Origin: UBA5336 sp964415675
GTDB lineage: Bacteria > Pseudomonadota > Alphaproteobacteria > Caulobacterales > Hyphomonadaceae
DNA length: 64,000 nt
Assembly: GCA_964415675.1 (NCBI GenBank)
Contig: CAYQBG010000001.1
Span: 1 to 64,000, forward strand
Reading direction: 5' to 3'
Every line of letters starts with the position of its first letter. Within the stretch, counting starts at the first letter, position 1. The notes under the pieces are model-generated. The model was not told the origin of the DNA, ran no database searches, and was given only the letters and a program-made list of their open reading frames with translations. Position numbers and translations under genes: made by a program. Of this stretch, positions 1 to 7,928 are shown piece after piece.

Positions 1-49
1 TTCGAACCGGAAAGGAATCCCAAGCGATTCTGTCGAAGTCTGAAACGCT

Positions 50-1444
50 CTAGCCCTCCGCCTCGGGCACCCATTTCGTGCGCATGGTGACGAGTTCTTC
101 GGCCACGGTGGGGTGGACCGCGCAGGTGCGGTCGAAATCGGGCTTGGTAACACCCATCCGGATCGCGATGCCGACGGCCTGGATCATCTCGGCCGCATCC
201 GGGCCGACAATATGGACGCCCAGCACTCTTTCATCCTCTGCGCGCACAACCAGCTTCATGAGTGTTCGCGTAGAGTCGCCTGACAGCATATTCTTCATCG
301 GACGGAATTTTGTCTTGTAGATATCCACCTGGCCACAGGCTTCACGCGCCTCGGCTTCGGTGAGACCGACCGTGCCGACCTCCGGTTGGACGAAGACGCC
401 CGAGGCCACGTCTTCATGGTCGAAATGCCAGGGATTGTCGCCGAATTCGGTATCGGCAAAGCCATGCCCTTCGCGGATGGCCACTGGGGTCAGCTGCATC
501 CGGTCCGTGACGTCGCCGACCGCCCAGATATTGTCGATATTGGTTTTCGACCATTCATCGACGGGGATGCCGCCCTTTTCGTTCAGGGCGATGCCGGCCC
601 GGTCGCAGCCAAGGCCTTCAGTATTCGCCCGCCGCCCGACAGCCATCATGATGACGTCAGCATCGAGCTTCGTTCCATCCTGCAGCGTCAGGTGCAGAGG
701 CACGTCTGGATTGTCTGTCTTCTCGATCGAGTCGAATACATTATGAGTGATAACCCGGATGCCGGCCTCTTTCAGGCCCTCATGCACGGCGGTGCGAACA
801 TCCCAGTCAAAACCGTTGAGCACCGTCTCTCCGCGATAGACAAGGCATGTTTCCACGCCGAGCCCGGCAAACACATGCGCGAATTCGCAGGCGATATAGC
901 CGCCGCCAGCTATAACGAGGTGCCTGGGCAGTTCTTCGAGATGAAACAGCTCATTTGAGGTGATGGTATGCTCGACGCCGGGAAGCTCCTGTGCAGAGGG
1001 ACGCCAGGGCGCCGAACCGGTCGCCACCAGGATCCGCTCGCCGGTGATCTCGCGGCCGGTCGGGGCCAGTCGCAAAGTGTGCGCATCGACGAATTCCGCC
1101 CGCTCCTCGATCACTTCGACGCCGGCATTGCTGAGATTGCGCATATAGATGCCTGAGAGCCGATCGACTTCGGCGTGCATGGCGGAACTGAAGCGGCTCC
1201 ACTCAAAGCTGACATTCTCCACATGCCAGCCATAGCCGGCCGCATGCTGGATCTGTTTGCCGTAATCGCTGGCATAGACCATGAACTTCTTTGGCACACA
1301 GCCACGGATCACGCAGGTGCCCCCGGTCCGGTATTCCTCGAAGATCGCCACACGCGCGCCGGCAAGCGCTGCGATGCGGGCTGCACGCACCCCGCCACTG
1401 CCTGCCCCGATGACGAGCAGGTCGAATTCATATCCGTGTGCCAT
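50..1444 (-). CDS. gor: Glutathione-disulfide reductase
   Basis: Reduces glutathione disulfide in the cytosol; a class I pyridine nucleotide-disulfide oxidoreductase of 464 aa, the usual length. The FAD motif GAGSGG lies at residues 13-18, the redox pair is Cys44/Cys49 in GTCVIRGC, a second Rossmann motif GGGYIA starts at 180, and the C-terminal HPTVAEE carries the catalytic His-Glu pair. I place the start at the ATG at 1444 because AAGGACGG ends 4 bases before it; a GTG at 1459 would add five residues and overlap this ribosome site. Odd point: Arg204 keeps the first of the two Arg that in the E. coli enzyme hold the NADPH 2'-phosphate, but the second position is Asn210, so coenzyme preference may be relaxed. 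Stands alone; the next gene upstream is on the same strand 90 bases away. Confidence 0.95.
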   Translation of the reverse strand: MAHGYEFDLLVIGAGSGGVRAARIAALAGARVAIFEEYRTGGTCVIRGCVPKKFMVYASDYGKQIQHAAGYGWHVENVSFEWSRFSSAMHAEVDRLSGIYMRNLSNAGVEVIEERAEFVDAHTLRLAPTGREITGERILVATGSAPWRPSAQELPGVEHTITSNELFHLEELPRHLVIAGGGYIACEFAHVFAGLGVETCLVYRGETVLNGFDWDVRTAVHEGLKEAGIRVITHNVFDSIEKTDNPDVPLHLTLQDGTKLDADVIMMAVGRRANTEGLGCDRAGIALNEKGGIPVDEWSKTNIDNIWAVGDVTDRMQLTPVAIREGHGFADTEFGDNPWHFDHEDVASGVFVQPEVGTVGLTEAEAREACGQVDIYKTKFRPMKNMLSGDSTRTLMKLVVRAEDERVLGVHIVGPDAAEMIQAVGIAIRMGVTKPDFDRTCAVHPTVAEELVTMRTKWVPEAEG

Positions 1445-1533
1445 TAAACCGTCCTTCACTGATCCGCCCGGCGCATATGTGCTGCCTGCGAGTGAAGTTC
1501 AAATCGCCAGATGCCCCAATGCCGTTTGTCTTC

Positions 1534-2040
1534 TCAGTTCATGGGCGGCGGGCAATCGGGACCTTGCGGCTTGCGGCGACCGGCAGGCGCTTTCAGCGTG
1601 AGCACCTTTGCTTCTTTGAGGCGGAATTCGATCTCATCCACGCTGAGCGCCCTGTTGATGCAGGAAATCGGTTCACCATTGTCCGCAGAGATGATCGCCG
1701 AAAGGCCGGTCACGCCGCCATACCAGTCCCACAGATAACCCGCCTGGTGACTGTCGGCCAGCCGGATGGCATCAGCGAAGACGCGCAGCTTCTTTTCGTC
1801 GCCGGCCCGCCATGTTTCTGTCATGTCAAGGTCAACGAGTTCGATTTCGTCATCCGGAAACCGTTTGATGGCCTCATCGATGCGTGGATCGACAATCCGG
1901 CAGTTCGGACACCATTCGGCAGTGAAATTGATCACCTTGACCACCGGGCCCGCCGTTTCGTTTTCCCCTGCCGGGGACTCGCCAATCGCAGCGGGTAACG
2001 TCAGGAGCGTGAAAGCGAGCAAGGGGACGAATTTCCGCAT
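1534..2040 (-). CDS. Exported thioredoxin-fold protein
   Basis: A 168-aa protein with an N-terminal signal peptide (basic MRK, hydrophobic core to about residue 19) followed by a thioredoxin-like domain with the redox motif WCPNC (Cys44, Cys47) after a beta strand ending in NFTAE. It therefore probably acts in the periplasm as a thiol-disulfide oxidoreductase. The CPNC dipeptide is not the CGPC of thioredoxin or the CxPC of TlpA/DsbE types, so partner and direction (reductant or oxidant) cannot be told. A further Cys in the middle (ISCIN) and one close to the C-terminus (PDCPPP) could form a second disulfide. The ATG start fits the signal peptide. It lies upstream of gor on the same strand, which is consistent with a redox theme, but the 90-base gap does not prove an operon. 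Confidence 0.75.
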   Translation of the reverse strand: MRKFVPLLAFTLLTLPAAIGESPAGENETAGPVVKVINFTAEWCPNCRIVDPRIDEAIKRFPDDEIELVDLDMTETWRAGDEKKLRVFADAIRLADSHQAGYLWDWYGGVTGLSAIISADNGEPISCINRALSVDEIEFRLKEAKVLTLKAPAGRRKPQGPDCPPPMN

Positions 2041-2162
2041 GAGTGACCTTTCAATGAGACCAGAGTTTCCCTGGGTAACTGAGAATACCTGAATGTATAT
2101 GGAATCAACCGCGACTGGCAGAAGCCGACAGTAACCTTTCCGTTATATTGGCGGGAGCCTGA

Positions 2163-4136
2163 ATGGTCGGGTTCAACAAAAAAGTCGGGACGATGCAGTA
2201 CAGACCTGAAATCGATGGCCTCAGGGCCCTCGCCGTGGCGCCTGTCGTGCTGTTTCACGCCGGTTACTCATTCTTTTCCGGCGGCTATGTCGGTGTCGAT
2301 GTGTTCTTTGTCATATCGGGCTATCTGATCACATCGATCATTGACCGGGACGTTCACGCCGGCCGGTTTTCACTCATCAGTTTCTATCAGCGCCGCGCCC
2401 GGCGGATCCTGCCGGCCCTCTGGCTGGTCGCGCTCGCCTGTATTCCCTTTGCCTGGTGGCTGATGACACCAGAGCATTTCGAGGAATTTTCGGCCAGTCT
2501 CATCGCGGTAGCGCTCTTCGTCTCGAATTTCCATTTCTGGCAGGAGGCGGGCTATTTCGGAACGGCGGCCGAGTTGAAGCCGCTTCTCCACACCTGGAGC
2601 CTGGCGGTCGAGGAACAGTTCTACCTGCTTTACCCGCTGGCGATGATGGTGCTCCTGCCACGCTCGCGGCGCGCAACCATTGTCCTTCTCGCCCTGGCGT
2701 CGCTGGTAAGTCTCGGCCTGTCGATCTGGGCCGCGCGCCATGCGCCAGACGCCAATTATTTCCTGCTGCCGACGCGCGGGTTCGAACTCGGCGCCGGCGC
2801 CCTGCTGGCGCTGACACTGGGCCAGGAACGCCCCGGCAGCACGACGATCCGCGCGCTCGCCTCAGCTTCGGGGCTCGCCCTGATCCTGGCCTGCGTCCTC
2901 CTGTATGACGACGAGACGCCCTTTCCAGGCCTCACCGCACTACCCGTTGTCCTGGGCACATGCGCCGTTATTGCGTTCTCAGACCAGAAAGACCCGGTCG
3001 GCAGGCTGCTTTCGCTTCGCCCGGTCGTGCTGGTCGGACTGGTCTCATACAGCCTCTATCTCTGGCACCAGCCGGTCTTCGTCTTCGCGCGCCTGTGGCA
3101 ATATGATGGCGGGCCTGCCCCTTACTATCCCCTGCTGATCGGTCTGAGTGTCCTCCTCGCCTGGCTGAGCTGGCGATTTGTCGAAGCGCCCTTTCGCGAC
3201 GGAAAGACCATGCCGGTGCCCCGGCTGGTGCCCGCCCTCAGTGCGCCGCTTCTGCTGGGAGCCGGGATCGGCGTGGCCGGCCTTGCCACGAATGGCTTCT
3301 CCGGGATCCGCACGAGCACGGCCGAGGCCGCCCGCATCGAAACGGCAGACAGCTCACCCAAGCGTGAAACCTGTCACACATCAGGCGCGGCCTATATCCG
3401 TCCGCCAGAGGCATGCCGCTATTTCACCGAACCTGCGAGATGGGCGAGTTTCGGCGACAGCCACACGGTGGAACTGTCCTGGGCCCTGGCCCGCGCGCTG
3501 GAACCTCATGGCGTCGGGCTGCGTCATTACAGTTTCTCCTATTGCCGCCCGCGCCTCGCCCAGCCACAGAATAACAGCAATTGTGCCCGATGGAGCCGTG
3601 ACGCCGCAGCCTATATCGTTAGCCAGGACGATATAGACACCGTCATCGTCAGCTACAGGATCCTTGATTATCTTCATGGCGATCACCGCCGCGCCTATCC
3701 GGGATTTGCTGATTCTCGCACCGAGACCGAAAAGGAACGCGCCTGGGCCTCCTATGTCGCGGCGCTGGAGCATTTCCGCGCGGCGGGCAAACGCGTGGTC
3801 CTGGTCCTGTCTGTTCCCGAGCTCCCCGCGCCGGTGAGCTATGTCATGCGCCGCGAACCCGATGGCGAAGGGCGTATTCGCGGGATCCCGAGGCAATGGT
3901 GGGAGACGCGGACAGCCGAGCTCAAGACCCGGCTTGCAACGCTTCCCAGGGATATAATCATTGTCGATCCGACCGAGCTCTTCTGTGATGAGGTCAACTG
4001 TTTCGCGGCCGAAGGCGAGACCGCGCTTTATTTCGACCAGAACCATGCGAGCATCCACGGCATGGACCGGGTCGCAGCGGAAGTGCTGCGTGCAAGTCCA
4101 CCCGACCAGGGCTTACATTCCGGCGCCGGCCCCTGA
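2163..4136 (+). CDS. OafA/YrhL-type membrane acyltransferase with SGNH domain
   Basis: A 657-aa two-domain O-acyltransferase. The N-terminal about 380 residues are an acyltransferase-3 membrane domain: YRPEIDGLRA near the start, FFVISGYLI, and TWSLAVEEQFYLLYPL are its hallmark motifs, with about ten hydrophobic segments. The C-terminal part is a SGNH hydrolase-like domain, with GDSH near residue 430 and the catalytic-type DxxH (DQNH) near 625. Families of this layout (OafA and relatives) move acetyl or other acyl groups across the inner membrane onto O-antigen or other surface polysaccharides. The substrate cannot be told, because no polysaccharide genes lie nearby. Start: the ATG at 2163 has GGGAG 5 bases upstream; an ATG at 2193 (MQYRPEIDG) matches most homologues' N-termini and is the alternative. 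Divergent from the thioredoxin-fold gene. Confidence 0.88.
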   Translation: MVGFNKKVGTMQYRPEIDGLRALAVAPVVLFHAGYSFFSGGYVGVDVFFVISGYLITSIIDRDVHAGRFSLISFYQRRARRILPALWLVALACIPFAWWLMTPEHFEEFSASLIAVALFVSNFHFWQEAGYFGTAAELKPLLHTWSLAVEEQFYLLYPLAMMVLLPRSRRATIVLLALASLVSLGLSIWAARHAPDANYFLLPTRGFELGAGALLALTLGQERPGSTTIRALASASGLALILACVLLYDDETPFPGLTALPVVLGTCAVIAFSDQKDPVGRLLSLRPVVLVGLVSYSLYLWHQPVFVFARLWQYDGGPAPYYPLLIGLSVLLAWLSWRFVEAPFRDGKTMPVPRLVPALSAPLLLGAGIGVAGLATNGFSGIRTSTAEAARIETADSSPKRETCHTSGAAYIRPPEACRYFTEPARWASFGDSHTVELSWALARALEPHGVGLRHYSFSYCRPRLAQPQNNSNCARWSRDAAAYIVSQDDIDTVIVSYRILDYLHGDHRRAYPGFADSRTETEKERAWASYVAALEHFRAAGKRVVLVLSVPELPAPVSYVMRREPDGEGRIRGIPRQWWETRTAELKTRLATLPRDIIIVDPTELFCDEVNCFAAEGETALYFDQNHASIHGMDRVAAEVLRASPPDQGLHSGAGP

Positions 4137-4229
4137 TTGCGAGCCGACCCTCGGTGCCACCGGCAGTCTTGCTCTTTATGCGCCTGCCCGAATGCGCTAG
4201 GCGGGCGGGTTCGAGATCAGAACCGATAA

Positions 4230-5846
4230 ATGAACGGGACCACCATGTCTGTCGAGGCCAAAGCCGCCCGCCGGCGCACCTTTGCCATCATCTCCCATCC
4301 CGATGCCGGCAAGACGACGCTGACGGAGGCGCTGCTGCTGGCTGGCGGAGCAATTCGCCTGGCCGGACAGGTCGCTGCACGCGGCGAGCGCCGGCGCACC
4401 CAGTCTGACTGGATGAAGATCGAACGGGACCGGGGCATCTCGGTCGCCTCGTCCGTCATGACATTCGAGTATGAGGGGCTTGTCTTCAACCTGCTCGATA
4501 CGCCGGGTCACGAAGACTTCTCCGAAGATACCTATCGTACGCTGACCGCCGCAGACAGCGCGATCATGGTGCTCGATGCCGCCAAGGGGATCGAGCCGCA
4601 GACCCTGAAACTGTTCGAAGTCTGCCGGATGCGGGACATCCCGATCGTGACTTTCGTCAACAAGATGGACCGCGAGGCGCTCGACCCGTTCGAACTGCTC
4701 GACGAGATCGCAGACAAGCTACAGCTCGACACCGCACCGCTCTACTGGCCCGCCGCCAGCGGCAACCGCTTCTCCGGAATGCTCGATCTGCGGACCCATG
4801 AATTCTGCGTCTACCAGAAACTGACCGCCAACGAAGATCTTACGCCCGGCCCGGCCGAGCGTGTGCCCGGTTCCGGCAATTCCATGGCCTCATTTATGGA
4901 TGACGCTGTTCAGGATGAGCTCTCCGAGGGCGCCGAACTGGCGCGCGAGGCTCTGCCGGACTTTGACGAGTCATCATTTCTTGAAGGGCATATGACACCG
5001 GTGATATTCGGATCCGCCCTGCGTCACTTTGGTGTTGGAGAACTGCTCGGCGCACTGGCGGAATTCGCGCCCGGACCGCGGATGCAGAAGGCCGAGAAAG
5101 CCGGCAAACCGGTAGAACTTGAACCGGGCGGAAAAGACGTTGCCGGTTTCATCTTCAAGATTCAGGCGAACATGGACCCCAATCATCGTGACCGGATTGC
5201 CTTTCTGCGCATGTGTTCGGGCGAGTTCAAACGCGGCATGCGTCTCAAGACGACTGAGGGCAAGCAGGTGAATGTCCACAATCCCCTGATGTTCATGGCC
5301 CAGGATCGCGAGATCATGGAAAACGCCTATGCCGGCGACGTGATCGGCGTTCCCAATCACGGCGCCCTTCGGGTGGGTGACAGTCTTTCCGAGAGCGGAA
5401 ATATCCGATTTGCGGGGATTCCGAATTTCGCGCCGGAAATCCTGCGTCGTGCGCGGATCAAGGATCCGATGAAGCAAAAACACCTGCGCAAGGCGCTTGA
5501 AAGCCTGGCTGAGGAAGGTGTGACACAGCTTTTTCGTCCGCAAATCGGCTCGGACATGATCGTCGGTGCTGTTGGCCAGTTGCAGTTCGAAGTCATGGTC
5601 GAAAGGCTGGCCGCAGAATACAATCTGGAGGTCGGGTTCGAGACCGCACCCTATAATGTGGCTCGCTGGATCGCCTCCGATGATGCACGAACCATCGAGC
5701 TGTTTATGGATAAGAACAAGTCCTCATCCGGCTTCGACCTTGACGATTCACCTGTCTATCTTGCCAAGAATGCCTGGGATGTCGGCTACGCGCAGGAAAA
5801 GAATCCGGACATCCGCTTTTCTGCCACAAAGGAACGCACGTTCTGA
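4230..5846 (+). CDS. prfC: Peptide chain release factor 3
   Basis: Translational GTPase RF3, which removes RF1/RF2 from the ribosome after termination; 538 aa against about 529 in E. coli. The G domain shows G1 HPDAGKTT (residues 23-30), switch I RGISV, G3 DTPGHED and G4 NKMD, followed by the RF3-type domains II and III. The ATG at 4230 and one at 4245 (MSVEAKAA) are both possible, neither with a good ribosome site. It lies 93 bases after the acyltransferase and 29 bases before the mscS start, so the last two may share a transcript. Confidence 0.96.
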   Translation: MNGTTMSVEAKAARRRTFAIISHPDAGKTTLTEALLLAGGAIRLAGQVAARGERRRTQSDWMKIERDRGISVASSVMTFEYEGLVFNLLDTPGHEDFSEDTYRTLTAADSAIMVLDAAKGIEPQTLKLFEVCRMRDIPIVTFVNKMDREALDPFELLDEIADKLQLDTAPLYWPAASGNRFSGMLDLRTHEFCVYQKLTANEDLTPGPAERVPGSGNSMASFMDDAVQDELSEGAELAREALPDFDESSFLEGHMTPVIFGSALRHFGVGELLGALAEFAPGPRMQKAEKAGKPVELEPGGKDVAGFIFKIQANMDPNHRDRIAFLRMCSGEFKRGMRLKTTEGKQVNVHNPLMFMAQDREIMENAYAGDVIGVPNHGALRVGDSLSESGNIRFAGIPNFAPEILRRARIKDPMKQKHLRKALESLAEEGVTQLFRPQIGSDMIVGAVGQLQFEVMVERLAAEYNLEVGFETAPYNVARWIASDDARTIELFMDKNKSSSGFDLDDSPVYLAKNAWDVGYAQEKNPDIRFSATKERTF

Positions 5847-5875
5847 TCAGAACGGTCTTGAGGAGGGGATCCGAC

Positions 5876-7141
5876 ATGGAAGACGAAACAAGTAACGCAG
5901 TCGCAGCTTTGCCCGCATGGGCCCGGGACAACCTGCCCGACTGGGTCCTGAACGGCTGGACCTATCTGGCCGGGATCTGGGATCGCGGTGCGCTCGGTCT
6001 CACCTATGGCGAGATTACAATGGTTGTCGGGATCCTGTTACTTTCCCTCCTGATCCGGGGGATTTTCGCCCGCACCGTCGTCCGCTTCATCACGCGCGCC
6101 GCAGCCGGAACAGAAACCAATATTGATGATGCTCTGGTCAAGATCATCTCGACGCCGCTCAAACTCGTGCCGCTCATTCTCGGCGTGTATTTTGCGCTTC
6201 AGGTGGTCGATATCGGACCCGACACAGAGGAAATCGCCAACAAGGTCGTCCAGTCTTTCATAGCACTTGCCGTGTTCTGGACACTGTCGCGCGCGGTCAA
6301 TGCCTTCGAATTCGTCTTCACCTCGCTGCGAGACACGCTGACGCCGGCCATCGTCGACTGGATGCTCAAGGCCCTTCAGATTGCTTTGATCATCCTCGGT
6401 TTCGGAGCCGTCGCGGAAATCTGGGGTATTGCCATCGCGCCGCTGATTGCCGGCCTTGGCATATTCGGGATCGCAGTCGGGCTGGGCGCGCAGGACCTGT
6501 TCAAAAATCTCATTTCCGGCATTCTTATCCTCACAGAGAAGCGCTTTGTTCCCGGCGAATGGATTCAGGCCGAAGGCGTCTGCGAGGGTACGGTCGAAAA
6601 GATCAATTTCCGCTCGACGCTGATCCGCCGTTTTGATCGCAGCCCGATGTATGTGCCCAATTCCTTTCTCTCGGACGGGGCCGTTACCAATTTCTCGCGC
6701 ATGACCCATCGTCGGATTAAATGGGTGGTCGGAGTGGAATACCGCACAACGGTCGACCAGCTGAAATACATCCGCGACGAAATCGAGGCCTGGATCTGGA
6801 ATGATGAGCGGTTCGCTCAACCCCCGGAGGCATCCCTTTTTGTGCGCATCGACAGTTTCAACGCCTCATCGATCGATTTCATGATCTACTGCTTCACCCA
6901 TACCCGTAACTGGGGAGAGTGGCTGAAGGTCAAGGAGGAGCTGGCCGTGGCGGTCATGGACATCATCGCTGCAGCCGGCACAAGCTTCGCCTTCCCAAGC
7001 CGGACCATCTATATGCAACAGCAGGACGCGCCGGAAATCATGGCGCCCCCGGCCCGCAGCATCGGAGTGGAAAGGGCGCGCCAGGAAATGGCGGAAGCCG
7101 AAAAAGTTGGCGGGATGCGCGGCAGCGAGGACGACGGCTAG
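5876..7141 (+). CDS. Small-conductance mechanosensitive channel family protein (MscS)
   Basis: A 421-aa inner-membrane channel protein. After a cytosolic or amphipathic N-terminus of about 40 residues there are about four to five hydrophobic helices, then the MscS pore helix and beta domain signature (GLGAQDLFKNLISGI, then FVPGEWI and VEKINFRST), and a C-terminal alpha/beta domain. MscS proteins release solutes on hypo-osmotic shock; the long N-terminus places this one among the larger MscS relatives. The start is the ATG at 5876: GAGGAGGGG lies 7 bases upstream, while the in-frame TTG at 5858 would sit before this ribosome site. It follows prfC closely. It converges on the PAN-domain gene with 27 bases between stops and no terminator-like hairpin visible. 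Confidence 0.9.
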   Translation: MEDETSNAVAALPAWARDNLPDWVLNGWTYLAGIWDRGALGLTYGEITMVVGILLLSLLIRGIFARTVVRFITRAAAGTETNIDDALVKIISTPLKLVPLILGVYFALQVVDIGPDTEEIANKVVQSFIALAVFWTLSRAVNAFEFVFTSLRDTLTPAIVDWMLKALQIALIILGFGAVAEIWGIAIAPLIAGLGIFGIAVGLGAQDLFKNLISGILILTEKRFVPGEWIQAEGVCEGTVEKINFRSTLIRRFDRSPMYVPNSFLSDGAVTNFSRMTHRRIKWVVGVEYRTTVDQLKYIRDEIEAWIWNDERFAQPPEASLFVRIDSFNASSIDFMIYCFTHTRNWGEWLKVKEELAVAVMDIIAAAGTSFAFPSRTIYMQQQDAPEIMAPPARSIGVERARQEMAEAEKVGGMRGSEDDG

Positions 7142-7168
7142 GAAGCACTTTTACCTACCGCGCGCAGG

Positions 7169-7861
7169 CTATTCGTCTGGAAAGGTCCGCGGCGGTCGGG
7201 TGGCTGCGGGCCGCCGGTCGCCGGAGTTGGGATAATATTCCGACTTAGACGTTTCGGAACCTGATCCGACGATTCGCGCGCGCGCCTGCGGGATGTCTGC
7301 ATTGGCCGAGCTGGCCGCATTCGAAACCCTTTCGACACCCGGATAATAGCCTGACGGGCCTTCTGGCTGACCCTTCGACTGTTCCGGGTAATATTCCGAT
7401 CTGGCCGACGATTCGCCCTGCCCTTGTCCGCTGAGTTCCGGCACGCTAACGCCCCGGCTGACAGGCTGGTAGCTGGTATTGCGCGCGGCAGGCCTTGCTG
7501 GGCGAGCGTGCGTCTGAACGGCTGGGCTTGTTGAGGGTTCGACCGCCGGTACGACGCGCCGCGCACCTTCGCGGAGCGTTCGGGGTGACAGGCCGGACAC
7601 CATGTCAGGGCGCGCGATCAGCCGTCCTGGTGATCCTTTCAGCTCACAAGCCGGACTGTGGCCGAGAATGTCAGCATAACTCCAGGCCTGGCAGCGCGTG
7701 TCTGCTTCGCAGCGCATCGCACAGCTCGTGGCCGCTCCTGCATCGACCCAGAGATAGGTCCCACCGAGGCGATAGGTGCCTTCCTGCGCCATACCATAGG
7801 GCTGGGCCGCCGCAGGATGCACGATGACCAGGACAGATACCGCAAAGAGCCAGTTTCGCAT
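7169..7861 (-). CDS. Exported PAN/apple-domain protein with YYP repeats
   Basis: A 230-aa secreted or periplasmic protein. A signal peptide (MRNWLF plus hydrophobic stretch ending HPAAAQ) is followed by a compact bacterial PAN domain (about residues 25-95) with the cysteine pattern CAMRC, RCQAW and a later ACELKG that fits PAN_4. The remaining about 130 residues are low-complexity, rich in Pro, Ser, Arg and Gly, and carry three copies of a short motif: SEYYPE, SGYYPG and SEYYPN. PAN domains bind proteins or carbohydrates; the tail is probably disordered and may be an interaction segment. Start: ATG at 7861 with GGGAG 8 bases upstream; a TTG at 7882 in frame is less likely. No functional partner is evident from the neighbours (mscS convergent, uup upstream). 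Confidence 0.72.
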   Translation of the reverse strand: MRNWLFAVSVLVIVHPAAAQPYGMAQEGTYRLGGTYLWVDAGAATSCAMRCEADTRCQAWSYADILGHSPACELKGSPGRLIARPDMVSGLSPRTLREGARRVVPAVEPSTSPAVQTHARPARPAARNTSYQPVSRGVSVPELSGQGQGESSARSEYYPEQSKGQPEGPSGYYPGVERVSNAASSANADIPQARARIVGSGSETSKSEYYPNSGDRRPAATRPPRTFPDE

Positions 7862-7928
7862 GGCATAAACTCCCGTGAACAACGGAGCTTATGCCATCTC
7901 GACTTTAACAAAGGCTTTGCCGGCGACA

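Noticed and set aside
4179..4208. Hairpin CGCCTGCC / GGCGGGCG after the acyltransferase gene
   Set aside because: Loop of 11 bases, a G-T pair and no U-tract; not counted as a terminator.
7142..7168. Terminator between mscS and the PAN-domain gene
   Set aside because: Only 27 bases, no stem-loop with U-tract visible.
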